Shown: positions 30,656 to 39,889, counted from the first letter of the stretch. The stretch is 64,000 nt of DNA from an uncultured Oscillospiraceae bacterium (GCA_910587465.1 CAJUMS010000007.1:1-64000); one strand, 5' to 3'. Program-made: numbers and translations. Notes: generated by a model not told the origin, from the sequence alone.

Positions 30656-31579
30656 TCAGACATTCAGTGCGGAGAGCGCCTTGTCCAATGTTTCGGCATT
30701 CTCCACATTTACGTTCACAACGCCCTTGAGTGTTTTCTTTACCAAGCCCGTGAGCACCTTGTTCGGACCAAGCTCAACAAATGCCTCGATACCCGCCTCG
30801 TTCATGGCGTTCAGCTCGTCGACAAATTTCACGGGCGAGCAGATATGCGCCGCGAGATAGCTCGGCATATCCGAGAAGTCCTCGAGCCTTTTGCCGTACA
30901 GATTAGCATAGAAGTCGCAATTAGGCGCGCCGAACTTAAAGCCCGATACCGCCGCCTTGAACTCGTCAGCGGCGGACTGCATAAGCTTTGTATGGAACGC
31001 CGCCGATACCGCGAGCTTTACGCTCCGTTTGCCAAGCTCGGCGAACCTCGCTATCGCCGCGTCGACAGCCGCTTCCTCTCCCGCGATGACCGTCTGCACG
31101 GGGGAGTTGTAATTTGCGGGCGCGACAAAGCCGTCGACAGAGCCGCAAACCTCGTCGATAACGGCGCTGTCCGTGTTCAGTATCGCCGCCATAGCGCCGT
31201 GAGAGCCCTCCGCCGCTTTTGCCATAGCCTCGGAGCGCAGCTTGATAGCCTTGAACGCGTCCTCCATTGACAGCATACCGCTCGCGTACATAGCCGCGTA
31301 CTCGCCGAGCGAGTGGCCCGCTACCGCCGCATTCTCGATACCGTTCTCGCGAACCGCGCACAGCGCGATAAGCGAGGCCGTGAATATGGCAGGCTGGGAC
31401 AGTCTTGTCTGCGCGAGCTCCTCGGCGGTGCTGTCGGTGAACTTTTTCAGCAGGTCGTAGCCGAGAATATCAGAACCGCACTCCAGTATCTCCTTAGCCG
31501 CGCCGAATTTCTCCGCAAGCTCCGCGCCCATTCCCTGATATTGGGAGCCTTGTCCCGAAAATAAAAACGCTGTTTTCAT
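30656..31579 (-). CDS. fabD: Malonyl-CoA:ACP transacylase
   Basis: Loads malonyl groups onto acyl carrier protein for fatty acid synthesis. The 307-residue protein begins FLFSGQGSQYQGMG, has the nucleophile elbow AGHSLGEYAA (serine 90), the QxxxxxR region with the arginine-containing SEAMAKAAEG, and the catalytic histidine in SAAFHTKLM (about residue 200). It is divergently transcribed from fabH, sharing a 200-base control region. GGAGG precedes the ATG. Confidence 0.95.
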   Translation of the reverse strand: MKTAFLFSGQGSQYQGMGAELAEKFGAAKEILECGSDILGYDLLKKFTDSTAEELAQTRLSQPAIFTASLIALCAVRENGIENAAVAGHSLGEYAAMYASGMLSMEDAFKAIKLRSEAMAKAAEGSHGAMAAILNTDSAVIDEVCGSVDGFVAPANYNSPVQTVIAGEEAAVDAAIARFAELGKRSVKLAVSAAFHTKLMQSAADEFKAAVSGFKFGAPNCDFYANLYGKRLEDFSDMPSYLAAHICSPVKFVDELNAMNEAGIEAFVELGPNKVLTGLVKKTLKGVVNVNVENAETLDKALSALNV

Positions 31580-31628
31580 AAAAATCCTCCGTAAAATATG
31601 AAAATTTATTGACGATTTGAAAAATGGG

Positions 31629-31657
31629 TTGACAAATTGCCAAAAATAAGGTAAAAT
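31629..31657 (+). promoter_or_regulatory. Promoter of the fab/acc operon
   Basis: TTGACA (31629-31634), 17 bases, TAAAAT (31652-31657). The leader of about 115 bases contains GGCT/AGCC and the tight hairpin GGGGAAA-TT-TTTCCCC (31716-31731). I see no clear FapR or FabT operator. Confidence 0.75.
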
Positions 31658-31780
31658 ATAAAGTGGTATGTTTTGGTAAATTAACGGCTTGGCGTTTTAG
31701 CCGACCCGAAAATACGGGGAAATTTTTCCCCCGAGATTTATTATACATTATTTACAAAATAAAATCAAGGAGTTTTTTTA

Positions 31781-32779
31781 ATGAGCGGTATAGAGTTTTT
31801 AGGAACAGGCAGCTACGTTCCAGAATTTGTTGCGGATAACGACAAATTTTCGGAAATCCTCGATACTTCGGACGAGTGGATATTCCCGAGAACGGGCATA
31901 AAGCAGCGGCATATTGCGGCGGATAAGCCGAATTACTATATGGGCGCGCAGGCGGCGAAAAAGGCGCTTGAGAGCGCAAAGATGAACGCGGAGGACGTGG
32001 AGCTGATAATCGTGTCCACGTGTACTCCCGATTTCTTTTATCCCGCTATGTCCTGCCTGATACAGAAGCATATCGGCGCTAAGAACGCGGCTTGCTTTGA
32101 CGTGAACAGCGCGTGTACGGGATTTATCTCGTCGCTTGATATCGCGCAGAAGTATCTTGAAACGGATAAGTATAAGAATGTGCTGATCGTTTCAAGCGAA
32201 AAGCTGTCAAATCAGACCGACTATACCGACCGCGCGAGCTGTATACTGTTCGGTGACGCGGCGGGTGCGGTGCTGCTGAAGAAGAGCGGCAAGCGCTTCA
32301 ATTCGTTCCTCGGAGCGGAAGGGGATGAATTTGAGGCTCTGTACTGCAAGGTGAACTATCAGGGCAACTGCCCGTGGTTCGGCGATATCGACGAGTTTTA
32401 CGAACACAGGTTCGATACGTTTTCAAAGCAGAATTTCCTTGTTCAGGACGGCAAGGCGGTGTACAAGTTCGCCGTGAACGCAATGGCGGACGCGGTCAGG
32501 AACGTTGCGGAGCAGGGCGGCTTCGACGTGTCTGAGCTTGATCTGGTGATACCTCACCAGGCTAATCTGCGCATAATCGAAAAGGCGACGGAGCTTCTTG
32601 GAGTACCGTCCGATAAGGTGTATACGAATATCGAGCATATGGGCAACGTTTCAAGCGCGTGCATTCCCGTGGCGCTCGACGAGCTGTCAAGGGCGGGCAG
32701 GATACGCGAGGGCATGAAGATATGCTTTGTCGGCTTCGGCGCCGGACTTACCTACGGTGCGGCTATCATGGAAGTATAA
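31781..32779 (+). CDS. fabH: 3-oxoacyl-ACP synthase III
   Basis: Starts fatty acid chains by condensing acetyl-CoA (or branched acyl-CoA) with malonyl-ACP. The 332-residue thiolase-fold enzyme has all three catalytic residues: cysteine 112 in NSACTGF, histidine in VIPHQAN (about 257) and asparagine in EHMGNVSSA (about 287). The N-terminal DEWIFPRTGIKQRH is the usual CoA-site segment. AAGGAG lies before the ATG. First gene of the plus-strand fatty acid operon. Confidence 0.95.
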   Translation: MSGIEFLGTGSYVPEFVADNDKFSEILDTSDEWIFPRTGIKQRHIAADKPNYYMGAQAAKKALESAKMNAEDVELIIVSTCTPDFFYPAMSCLIQKHIGAKNAACFDVNSACTGFISSLDIAQKYLETDKYKNVLIVSSEKLSNQTDYTDRASCILFGDAAGAVLLKKSGKRFNSFLGAEGDEFEALYCKVNYQGNCPWFGDIDEFYEHRFDTFSKQNFLVQDGKAVYKFAVNAMADAVRNVAEQGGFDVSELDLVIPHQANLRIIEKATELLGVPSDKVYTNIEHMGNVSSACIPVALDELSRAGRIREGMKICFVGFGAGLTYGAAIMEV

Positions 32780-32837
32780 GGTCGTGGATTATTTCCAAGA
32801 CTGAATATCAGAGATTTTACCGAAAGGATATAAAAAT

Positions 32838-33575
32838 ATGAGCAAAACGGCAATAATCACGGGCTCGGCAAGAGGAATAGGCGCGGCTATCGCGCTGAGA
32901 CTGGCAAAGGACGGGTTTAACATCGCGCTGAACGATGTAAGCGAGAAGAGCTTTGAGAACAACGATATCATGGAGAAGATCACGGCGCTGGGCGTGAGGT
33001 GCGAAAAGTACATTGCGGACGTGTCAAGTCACGAGGCGTGCGAGGGCTTTGTCAAAAAGGTAAAGGAGGACTTCGGCAGCATTGACGTTCTGGTAAACAA
33101 TGCGGGTATCACCCGCGACGGTCTGCTGCTGCGAATGGCGGAGGAGAACTACGATGACGTTATCCGTATCAATCAGAAGTCCGTGTTCAATATGACCAAA
33201 TTCGTCGGTGCCGTTATGCTGCGGCAGAAGAGCGGCAGGATCGTAAATCTCGCGTCTGTGGCGGGGCTGTACGGAAATCCCGGACAGATGAATTATTCGG
33301 CGTCAAAGGGCGCGGTCATTGCCATGACTAAGACCGCCGCAAAGGAGCTGGGTTCGCGCGGGATAAACGTGAACGCGGTGGCTCCCGGGTTTATCAAGAC
33401 CCCGATGACGGACAAGCTGACGGACGAACAGCGTGACGCAATGCTGGCACAGATCGCAATGAAACGCTATGGCGAGCCCGAGGAGGTCGCGAGCGTGGTG
33501 GCGTTCCTGTGCAGCGACGACGCGGCTTATGTGACGGGTCAGACCATTGAGATAAGCGGCGGACTGAGTATGTAA
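32838..33575 (+). CDS. fabG: 3-oxoacyl-ACP reductase
   Basis: NADPH-dependent short-chain dehydrogenase of the elongation cycle. The 245-residue protein shows GSARGIGAAIA (about residues 8-18, cofactor loop), NNAG (about 87-90), the catalytic serine and YxxxK in NLASVAG...MNYSASKGA (tyrosine about 153, lysine about 157), and the C-terminal GQTIEISGGLSM. GAAAGGA lies before the ATG. Confidence 0.96.
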   Translation: MSKTAIITGSARGIGAAIALRLAKDGFNIALNDVSEKSFENNDIMEKITALGVRCEKYIADVSSHEACEGFVKKVKEDFGSIDVLVNNAGITRDGLLLRMAEENYDDVIRINQKSVFNMTKFVGAVMLRQKSGRIVNLASVAGLYGNPGQMNYSASKGAVIAMTKTAAKELGSRGINVNAVAPGFIKTPMTDKLTDEQRDAMLAQIAMKRYGEPEEVASVVAFLCSDDAAYVTGQTIEISGGLSM

Positions 33576-33625
33576 TAAATTGTCGGTCGCTAAGGTGAGC
33601 GTCAATAATTCGGAGGATATAAATA

Positions 33626-34870
33626 ATGAATAATGAAAGACGAGTGGTAATTACGGGGCTTGGATGTCTGACGCCCTGCGGGAATTCCCCCGAGGAGCTG
33701 TGGGAGAGCCTGCTGGCGGGTCGTCACGGCTTTGAGCTGGGCAGTTGGTTTCCCGAAGAACCCGAGATCCCGGGTATCATCGCAAAGGTGAAAAATTTCG
33801 ATCCTACTACGATCTTTGATAAAAAGGAGCTCCGCCGTAACGACGTTATCGTTCAGTACGCGGTGTACTGTGCGGATCAGGCGCTCAAGGACGCCGGCAC
33901 GGACCTGAAGGATATCGACCCGTTCCGCGTGGGGTGTATTATCGGCAGCGGTATCGGTGGTCTGTGCACCACCGAGGAGGAGCTGAACAATTACAACGAA
34001 AAAGGCAATAAGCGCGTTTCCGTGTTTACAATCACGAAGATGATCGGCAATATGGCTGCGGGCGCGGTCGCGATAAGGACGGGCTTTAAGGGGAGCAATT
34101 TCTGCGTGACCACGGCTTGCGCGAGCGGTACGCAGGCGATAGGCGAGGCGTTCCGTTCGATAAAGCACGGTTATCTCGACGCGGCGGTCGCGGGCGGCAC
34201 GGAGCATTCGGATATCGGTTTCTGCTATGCGGCGTTCAACAATATGAAAGCGATAACGCGCTCGACGGACGTTGACAGAGCGTCGATACCGTTTGACGCG
34301 GAGCGGAGCGGTTTCGTTCTCGGCGACGGCTGCGGAATACTCGTTCTCGAGGAGTACGAGCACGCAAAGAACCGCGGCGCGAAAATATACGCCGAGATTT
34401 GCGGCTACGGTTCGACCTGCGACGCGTATCACGAGACAAGTCCCGATCCCGAGGGCAAGGGCGGCGCGAAGGCTATGGAGTTCGCCGTCAAGGAGGCGGG
34501 TATCGACCCGACCGAGGTAAATTACATCAACGCTCACGGAACGTCTACCCATATGAACGATTCCACCGAGACTATGGCGATAAAGTCTGCTTTCGGCGAG
34601 CACGCGAAGAATATCGCGATAAACTCCACGAAATCAATGACGGGTCATCTGCTCGGCGCGGCGGGCGGAGTTGAGGCGGTAGTCACGGCGATGTCGATAA
34701 AGAACGGGAAAATTCACCGTACATTGGGCTACAATATGCCCGACCCCGAGTGCGATCTTGATTATGTGACCGAGGGTACCCGCGAGCTGAAGATCACCGC
34801 CGCTTTGTCGAATTCGCTTGGATTCGGCGGGCATAACGGGTGTCTTTGCTTTAAGCCCGTCAGTGATTAA
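33626..34870 (+). CDS. fabF: 3-oxoacyl-ACP synthase II
   Basis: Elongating condensing enzyme of 414 residues. The catalytic cysteine lies in VTTACASGTQAIG (about residue 165), and the two histidines in NAHGTSTHMND and GHLLGAAGG. The N-terminus RRVVITGLGCLTPCG is typical. A GGAGG site lies before the ATG. After its stop begins dispersed repeat copy B, which separates it from accB. Confidence 0.96.
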   Translation: MNNERRVVITGLGCLTPCGNSPEELWESLLAGRHGFELGSWFPEEPEIPGIIAKVKNFDPTTIFDKKELRRNDVIVQYAVYCADQALKDAGTDLKDIDPFRVGCIIGSGIGGLCTTEEELNNYNEKGNKRVSVFTITKMIGNMAAGAVAIRTGFKGSNFCVTTACASGTQAIGEAFRSIKHGYLDAAVAGGTEHSDIGFCYAAFNNMKAITRSTDVDRASIPFDAERSGFVLGDGCGILVLEEYEHAKNRGAKIYAEICGYGSTCDAYHETSPDPEGKGGAKAMEFAVKEAGIDPTEVNYINAHGTSTHMNDSTETMAIKSAFGEHAKNIAINSTKSMTGHLLGAAGGVEAVVTAMSIKNGKIHRTLGYNMPDPECDLDYVTEGTRELKITAALSNSLGFGGHNGCLCFKPVSD

Positions 34871-34883
34871 CGTGAACGTAATT

Positions 34884-35051
34884 GCGGCACATTTTGGCGC
34901 GTTATATTTAACAGCTATCTTAATAAAGTCGCAGCGTCAAAAGTCGGTATCAATCCATATTGACGTAGTGGAGCGAAGCGGAACGGAGGCAACATGGATT
35001 GGCTAAGCGAACGAAGTGAGCGACCCGAGCTTTTGACTTTTATATCAGGAG
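34884..35051 (+). repeat. Dispersed leader repeat, copy B (upstream of accB)
   Basis: Arms GTCAAAAGTCGG (34936-34947) and CCCGAGCTTTTGAC (35024-35037), with inner arms AATCCAT / ATGGATT and the internal word GCGAACGAAGTGAG. The 5' flank GCGGCACATTT-GGCG-GTT (from 34884) and GTCGCAGCG are shared with copy E upstream of dnaJ, so the unit may be about 165 bases. It ends TTTTATATCAGGAGG, that is in the Shine-Dalgarno site of accB. Confidence 0.8.
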
Positions 35052-35057
35052 GTTAAG

Positions 35058-35543
35058 ATGAACTTTAAGGATAAAGAACAGCATCAGATAGATCAGACCG
35101 TTGAGTGCGTTGAGGCGCTCGCGAAAATCGTCAAGGATAACGACCTCGGACGGATAAAGATCAGCACCGAGGACTTGGATATCGTGATCGAGGGCAGACG
35201 CTGTCCGCCGCCTCCCGTTGGCGTAATGCCGCCTATGGGCGCGGTCGTGCCGCCTGTTGCAGCCTCCGCGGCTGTGGTGGTCACGGAGAAGACTGAGGAA
35301 ACGGCGGCGGGGAATATCATCACGTCCCCGATAATCGGTACGTTTTATTCGTCACCCGCTCCCGAAAAGCCCGCGTTTGTCAAGGTGGGAGATAATATCA
35401 ATGTGGGCGACGTTGTGTGCATTATTGAGAGCATGAAACTGATGAACGAGATAAACAGCGAGTTTTCGGGCAGGGTCGCGGAGATATATGTAAACAACGG
35501 CGACGCTGTGGAGTACGGTCAGAAAATAATGAGAATTGAGTGA
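35058..35543 (+). CDS. accB: Acetyl-CoA carboxylase biotin carboxyl carrier protein
   Basis: A 161-residue carrier of acetyl-CoA carboxylase. A short helical N-terminus that binds biotin carboxylase (residues 1-47), a proline/alanine/valine linker (about 49-75), and the biotinyl domain with ESMKLMNEI, where lysine 127 is biotinylated. The thumb-like [19 protein letters not shown] distinguishes AccB from the carrier at 3439. The ribosome site GGAGG is supplied by repeat copy B. fabZ starts 7 bases after the stop. Confidence 0.95.
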   Translation: MNFKDKEQHQIDQTVECVEALAKIVKDNDLGRIKISTEDLDIVIEGRRCPPPPVGVMPPMGAVVPPVAASAAVVVTEKTEETAAGNIITSPIIGTFYSSPAPEKPAFVKVGDNINVGDVVCIIESMKLMNEINSEFSGRVAEIYVNNGDAVEYGQKIMRIE

Positions 35544-35550
35544 GGAAGCT

Positions 35551-35991
35551 ATGGTATTGAATCAGGAGCAGATAAAGGAAATAATCCCGCACCGCGATCC
35601 GTTTTTGCTGATCGATGAGGTGACGGAGCTGGAGCCCGGCGTTTCGGTCACGGCTAAGAAGTACCTTAAGCCCGACGAGTACTGGTATAAGGGGCATTTC
35701 CCCGGTCAGCCCGTAACTCCCGGAGTGCTGATGATAGAAATGCTGGCGCAGGCGGGGGCGGTGTGCGCGCTTGCGCTGCCCGAGAATAAGGGTAAGATCG
35801 CGTTTTTCGCGGGTATCGACAAGGCGAGGTTCAGGGGTCAGGTGCTCCCCGGGGATACTCTTGAGCTGAACGTCGTCATGACCGAGAAAAAGGGTCCCGT
35901 GGGGTTCGGAAAGGCTGTCGCCAAGGTGAACGGGAAGAAGGTCGTTACCGCCGAGATCTCGTTTGCGGTCGCAGAACCCAAAGCAGAATAA
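35551..35991 (+). CDS. fabZ: 3-hydroxyacyl-ACP dehydratase
   Basis: Hot-dog fold dehydratase of 146 residues that removes water from 3-hydroxyacyl-ACP. The motif IIPHRDPFLLIDEV (catalytic histidine about residue 13) and the HFPGQPVTPGVLMIEMLAQAG helix with the catalytic glutamate are present. ATG 35551 follows GAGG, which overlaps the accB stop, and is preferred over an upstream in-frame start at 35536. Confidence 0.96.
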   Translation: MVLNQEQIKEIIPHRDPFLLIDEVTELEPGVSVTAKKYLKPDEYWYKGHFPGQPVTPGVLMIEMLAQAGAVCALALPENKGKIAFFAGIDKARFRGQVLPGDTLELNVVMTEKKGPVGFGKAVAKVNGKKVVTAEISFAVAEPKAE

Positions 35992-36009
35992 AATTTTGGA
36001 GACTTGAAA

Positions 36010-37359
36010 ATGTTCAACAAGATACTTATCGCCAATCGCGGCGAGATCGCGATCCGCATAATGCGCGCGTGTCGCGAGCTTGGAATAAAGACCGTTGCGG
36101 TGTATTCCACTGCGGACAGATCGGCGCTTCACGCGCAGATCGCGGACGAGGCGGTGTGCATAGGACCCGCGCCGTCAAAGGACAGCTATCTCAACACTAA
36201 GGCGATAATCGCCGCGTGCGAGGCTACGGGCGCGAACGCTATACACCCCGGCTTCGGCTTTTTGTCGGAGAACGCGGGGTTTGCAAGGCTGTGCGAGACC
36301 TGCGGGATAACGTTTATAGGTCCCACGCCCGAATGTATGGACGAAATGGGCGACAAGGCGAACGCGCGCAAGACCATGATCGGCGCGGGCGTTCCCGTTA
36401 TACCCGGCTCGGACGGCATAGTGCCGAATATCAACGAGGCTAAGAAGCTGTGTAAGGAGATAGGCTATCCCGTTATGGTCAAGGCTACGGCGGGCGGCGG
36501 CGGACGCGGAATACGTCTTGTCGAGGACGAGCGGCAGCTCGAAAAGCAGTTCGCCGAGGCGCAGGCGGAAGCGTTGGCTTGTTTCGGCAACGGAGACTTG
36601 TATATTGAGAAGTTCGTTGTGAACCCGCGCCATATCGAGATACAGCTCCTCGCGGACAATTTCGGGAACGTGGTTCACCTCGGCGAACGCGACTGCTCGT
36701 TACAGCGCCGTAATCAGAAGGTGCTTGAGGAAAGCCCCAGTCCCATTATGACCGACGATCTCCGCGCGAGAATGGGCGCGGCGGCGGCCAGCGCGGCTAA
36801 GGCTTGCGGCTACCGCAACGCGGGAACTATCGAGTTTCTGGTGGATAAGGACAAGAATTTCTATTTCATGGAAATGAACACGCGCATTCAAGTCGAGCAC
36901 CCAGTTACGGAGTTCGTCACGGGTATTGACCTCGTAAAGGCGCAGATACGCATTGCGGAGGGCGAAAAGCTTTGGTTTACGCAGGACGACGTAAAGGTGA
37001 CGGGTCACGCTATCGAGTGCCGAATCAATGCTGAGGACCCGCGTCACAATTTCCGCCCGTGCCCCGGGCTGATACGGTCGATACATGTCCCCGGCGGCTT
37101 CAACGTGCGCATCGACAGCGCGGTGTACATGGGCTACGAGATACCGCCGTACTATGACAGTATGATTGCAAAGCTGCTTGTCAAGGGCGTTGACAGAGAA
37201 GAAGCAATAAAGAAAATGCGCGTTGCACTCGCAGAGTTCATAATCGACGGCGTGGAAACGAATATCGACTTCCAGTTAAGGCTGCTTAAGAACGAGAGCT
37301 TTGAGAAAGGCGAGTTTGACAATGGATTTCTGAACCGCACGAATATAATGGAGGACTGA
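36010..37359 (+). CDS. accC: Acetyl-CoA carboxylase, biotin carboxylase subunit
   Basis: ATP-grasp enzyme of 449 residues that carboxylates biotin on AccB with bicarbonate. It begins [19 protein letters not shown], has the ATP loop [14 protein letters not shown] (about residues 157-170), the [15 protein letters not shown] strand, metal ligands in [14 protein letters not shown] (about 286-299) and [12 protein letters not shown] 36010 is preferred (GGAG at 35998-36001) over an in-frame TTG two codons earlier. Followed at 5 bases by accD. Confidence 0.96.
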   Translation: MFNKILIANRGEIAIRIMRACRELGIKTVAVYSTADRSALHAQIADEAVCIGPAPSKDSYLNTKAIIAACEATGANAIHPGFGFLSENAGFARLCETCGITFIGPTPECMDEMGDKANARKTMIGAGVPVIPGSDGIVPNINEAKKLCKEIGYPVMVKATAGGGGRGIRLVEDERQLEKQFAEAQAEALACFGNGDLYIEKFVVNPRHIEIQLLADNFGNVVHLGERDCSLQRRNQKVLEESPSPIMTDDLRARMGAAAASAAKACGYRNAGTIEFLVDKDKNFYFMEMNTRIQVEHPVTEFVTGIDLVKAQIRIAEGEKLWFTQDDVKVTGHAIECRINAEDPRHNFRPCPGLIRSIHVPGGFNVRIDSAVYMGYEIPPYYDSMIAKLLVKGVDREEAIKKMRVALAEFIIDGVETNIDFQLRLLKNESFEKGEFDNGFLNRTNIMED

Positions 37360-37363
37360 ATAA

Positions 37364-38248
37364 ATGGCTTCAATAGAGGATTTGTTTAAGGTCGTAAAGT
37401 CTCGCTTTACCGACGACAGCCACTCCGCGCCCGTGGAAAAGGACGTGTCCATTCCGCAGGATCTGCTGTTTAAGTGTCCGAGGTGCGGCGGCGTGGTATA
37501 CAACGAGGAATTTGTGCGCGCTATGAAGGTATGTCCGAAATGCAATTATCACGCGAGGTTGACATGGCAGGAGCGCCTCGAGTTGACCGCGGACAGGGGC
37601 AGCTTCAAGGAATTCGACGCGGATATGCGGTCGCTGAACCCTATCGGCTTCCCACGCTACGAGGACAAGATCGCGAAAATGCAGGAGGCTTGCGATACGC
37701 GCGAGGCTATCGTCACGGGCGAGTGCACTATCCGCGGCTACCGCTGCGTTATAGGAATAATGGACAGCCATTTCATGATGGCGAGTATGGGCAGCGTAGT
37801 CGGCGAGAAGATCACACGCGCGTTCGAGTACGCGGCGGAAAAGGGCTTGCCCGTAGTGATGTTCGCGAGCAGCGGCGGCGCGAGAATGCAGGAGGGTATC
37901 ATCTCGCTTATGCAGATGGCGAAAACAAGCGGCGCGGTCAAGCTCCACAGCGACATGGGCGGTCTGTACATCGCGGTAATGACCGACCCGACGACGGGCG
38001 GCGTTACGGCGTCGTTCGCGAGTCTCGGCGATATCATTATTGCCGAGCCGAAGGTGCTTATCGGTTTTGCGGGGCGGCGCGTCATTCAGGACACGATACG
38101 TCAGCGGCTGCCCGACGACTTCCAGAGCGCGGAGTTTCAGCAGGACTGCGGCTTCGTGGATATGATAGTCGAGCGCGGAATGATGAGAAAGCGGCTGTCG
38201 AATATCCTTAAGCTGCACGGTTTCCCGAAAGAAACGACTGCGAGGTAA
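37364..38248 (+). CDS. accD: Acetyl-CoA carboxylase, carboxyltransferase beta subunit
   Basis: The 294-residue subunit that, with AccA, transfers carboxyl from biotin to acetyl-CoA. The N-terminal zinc ribbon has cysteines 38, 41, 57 and 60 (FKCPRCGG...VCPKC). The crotonase-fold core shows MDSHFMMASMGSVVGEK, the oxyanion loop MFASSGGARMQEG and DPTTGGVTASFASLGD. GGAGG is close before the ATG. An unknown gene follows within 4 bases, before accA. Confidence 0.95.
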   Translation: MASIEDLFKVVKSRFTDDSHSAPVEKDVSIPQDLLFKCPRCGGVVYNEEFVRAMKVCPKCNYHARLTWQERLELTADRGSFKEFDADMRSLNPIGFPRYEDKIAKMQEACDTREAIVTGECTIRGYRCVIGIMDSHFMMASMGSVVGEKITRAFEYAAEKGLPVVMFASSGGARMQEGIISLMQMAKTSGAVKLHSDMGGLYIAVMTDPTTGGVTASFASLGDIIIAEPKVLIGFAGRRVIQDTIRQRLPDDFQSAEFQQDCGFVDMIVERGMMRKRLSNILKLHGFPKETTAR

Positions 38249-38251
38249 CAA

Positions 38252-38878
38252 TTGGTATTTTCACAGAAATGGGTCGAAAAAGCGGTTTGCGGGCTGTTCG
38301 GGAAAGATGAAGCAGACGAGAGCGATCTCGCGAAAATAAAGTACCTCGCAATAGGCGAGAGCTTTGACAATGATTTCTTTATCGAGATGTCGGTCGAGGA
38401 GCCGCCAAAGCCGTTCGTCAACACCGACGGCGGCGACGAGTGGGCGTTCTGTCTGCGCGGAGCGGATATCGTGAAGCTGGTCGAGGAGTATAAGGGCAGA
38501 ACGGACGTTCATCTTTCAATGTATGGTCTTGAGGTCGAGGACAAGAAGTGGCAGAAATACTGTTGGTCGGACAAGGCGGAGAAGCTCTGGGAGAAGCTCT
38601 CCGAGAATGTTGTCGGAGAGCATTATTACGAAAAGCATGATAGCGACGACGAATTCGAGAAGTGGTACGACGGAGTACGCGGTTCGCTGTGGCGTGATCT
38701 GGCGCTGTTCACGGGCGTTGAGGTGCTGAGGGTTCGTGGTCTGGAGATACCCGATCTTACGTTTTTGGAGAAGTTCACCTCGTTGAGGGCGGCAGAGTTT
38801 GTCGAGACGGGGTTCGCTTCAACGGACGGTATCGAAAAACTTAACAAGTTGGAGCAGCTGGCTTGTTGGCTGGATTAG
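38252..38878 (+). CDS. Unknown protein with leucine-rich-repeat-like C-terminus, inside the acc operon
   Basis: A 208-residue acidic protein with a TTG start (GAGGT at 38242-38246 lies just before it, overlapping the end of accD). I do not recognise a family. The middle has many tryptophans (KKWQKYCWSDKAEKLWEKL, EKWYDGVRGSLWRDL). The last 45 residues (LRVRGLEIPDLTFLEKFTSLRAAEFVETGFASTDGIEKLNKLEQL) have the spacing of leucine-rich repeats. It interrupts accD and accA, which are usually adjacent. Repeat copy C follows it. No role in carboxylase function should be assumed. Confidence 0.7.
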   Translation: MVFSQKWVEKAVCGLFGKDEADESDLAKIKYLAIGESFDNDFFIEMSVEEPPKPFVNTDGGDEWAFCLRGADIVKLVEEYKGRTDVHLSMYGLEVEDKKWQKYCWSDKAEKLWEKLSENVVGEHYYEKHDSDDEFEKWYDGVRGSLWRDLALFTGVEVLRVRGLEIPDLTFLEKFTSLRAAEFVETGFASTDGIEKLNKLEQLACWLD

Positions 38879-38921
38879 ATCAGCGTAGCAAATGGCACGT
38901 TCAACAAGAGCAACAATCAGT

Positions 38922-39011
38922 AGTTGCATCGTCAAAAGTCGGGAGCGAGGGGTATTGCCGAAACGCAGCGAAGCGTAGTGAATGACCCGAGCTTTTGACT
39001 TTTAGATAGGA
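38922..39011 (+). repeat. Dispersed leader repeat, copy C (upstream of accA)
   Basis: Arms GTCAAAAGTCGGG (38931-38943) and CCCGAGCTTTTGAC (38986-38999), with GCAGCGAAGCG between. The 5' flank GTTGCATCG matches copy A (GTTGCATTG). It ends TTTTAGATAGGAG, in the Shine-Dalgarno site of accA. It is the shortest of the GTCAAAAG-type copies (69 bases between arm ends). Confidence 0.8.
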
Positions 39012-39017
39012 GATAAG

Positions 39018-39821
39018 ATGAGTAGTTTAACGGCTTGGGAGCGGATGGAAATTGTTCACAACAAGAACCGTCCGACTGTAAATGATTACATTCCCGCGAT
39101 GTTCACGCGGTTTATGGAGTTCCACGGCGACAGATATTTCGGCGACGACGCGGCGATAATCGGCGGTATCGGGTATCTGAGCGAAACGCCCGTGACGGTC
39201 ATCGCGCAGGTGAAGGGGCGCAATCTCGACGAGAATAAGAAGAGCAACTTCTCAATGCCGCACCCCGAGGGCTACCGCAAGGCTCTGCGGCTTGCAAAGC
39301 AGGCGGAGAAGTTCCGCCGTCCCGTGATCTGCTTGGTCGACACACCCGGCGCTTATTGCGGTATTGAGGCGGAAAAGCGCGGTCAGGGCGAGGCAATCGC
39401 GCGAAACTTATATGAGTTTATGACGCTGAAAACTCCGGTGATATCCATTATACTCGGCGAGGGCGGCAGCGGCGGCGCACTGGCGCTGGCAGTCTGCGAC
39501 GAGCTGGCAATGCTTGAGAACGCCCTGTACAGCGCGATCTCCCCGAGGGGCGCGGCTTCTATTTTGTGGAAGGATTCGTCCAAGGAAAAGGACGCATGTG
39601 AATTTTTAAAAATTACCGCGGAGGACTTGACAAGCTTTGGGGTTTGTGATAAAATCATAAAAGAGCCCGAGGGCGGCGCACACAACGCTCCCGAGCAGAC
39701 CGCCGACAGCATTTACGAGTATCTTGTCGATGCGGTATCACGTTATAAGTCTGTGGAGCTTAATAAGCTTTTGAATGACCGATACGCAAAATTTAGAAAA
39801 ATTGGTATGTTTACTGAATAA
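39018..39821 (+). CDS. accA: Acetyl-CoA carboxylase, carboxyltransferase alpha subunit
   Basis: A 267-residue carboxyltransferase alpha subunit. The core motifs are HGDRYFGDDAAIIGGIGYL, FSMPHPEGYRKALRLAKQAEKFRRPVICLVDTPGAYCG and ILGEGGSGGALALAVCDE. It lacks the long N-terminal extension of some bacterial AccA, as is usual in short Firmicute forms. Translation starts from the ribosome site at the end of repeat copy C. With accB, accC and accD this completes acetyl-CoA carboxylase. Confidence 0.95.
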   Translation: MSSLTAWERMEIVHNKNRPTVNDYIPAMFTRFMEFHGDRYFGDDAAIIGGIGYLSETPVTVIAQVKGRNLDENKKSNFSMPHPEGYRKALRLAKQAEKFRRPVICLVDTPGAYCGIEAEKRGQGEAIARNLYEFMTLKTPVISIILGEGGSGGALALAVCDELAMLENALYSAISPRGAASILWKDSSKEKDACEFLKITAEDLTSFGVCDKIIKEPEGGAHNAPEQTADSIYEYLVDAVSRYKSVELNKLLNDRYAKFRKIGMFTE

Positions 39822-39860
39822 TTTTGGTTATTTTTACCTATTATTTTTTTACGTTGGGTA

Positions 39861-39889
39861 TTGATTATTTTCTTCATATGATTTATAAT
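39861..39889 (+). promoter_or_regulatory. Promoter of acpP
   Basis: TTGATT (39861-39866), 17 bases, TATAAT (39884-39889), so acpP can be transcribed independently of the large operon. Confidence 0.7.
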
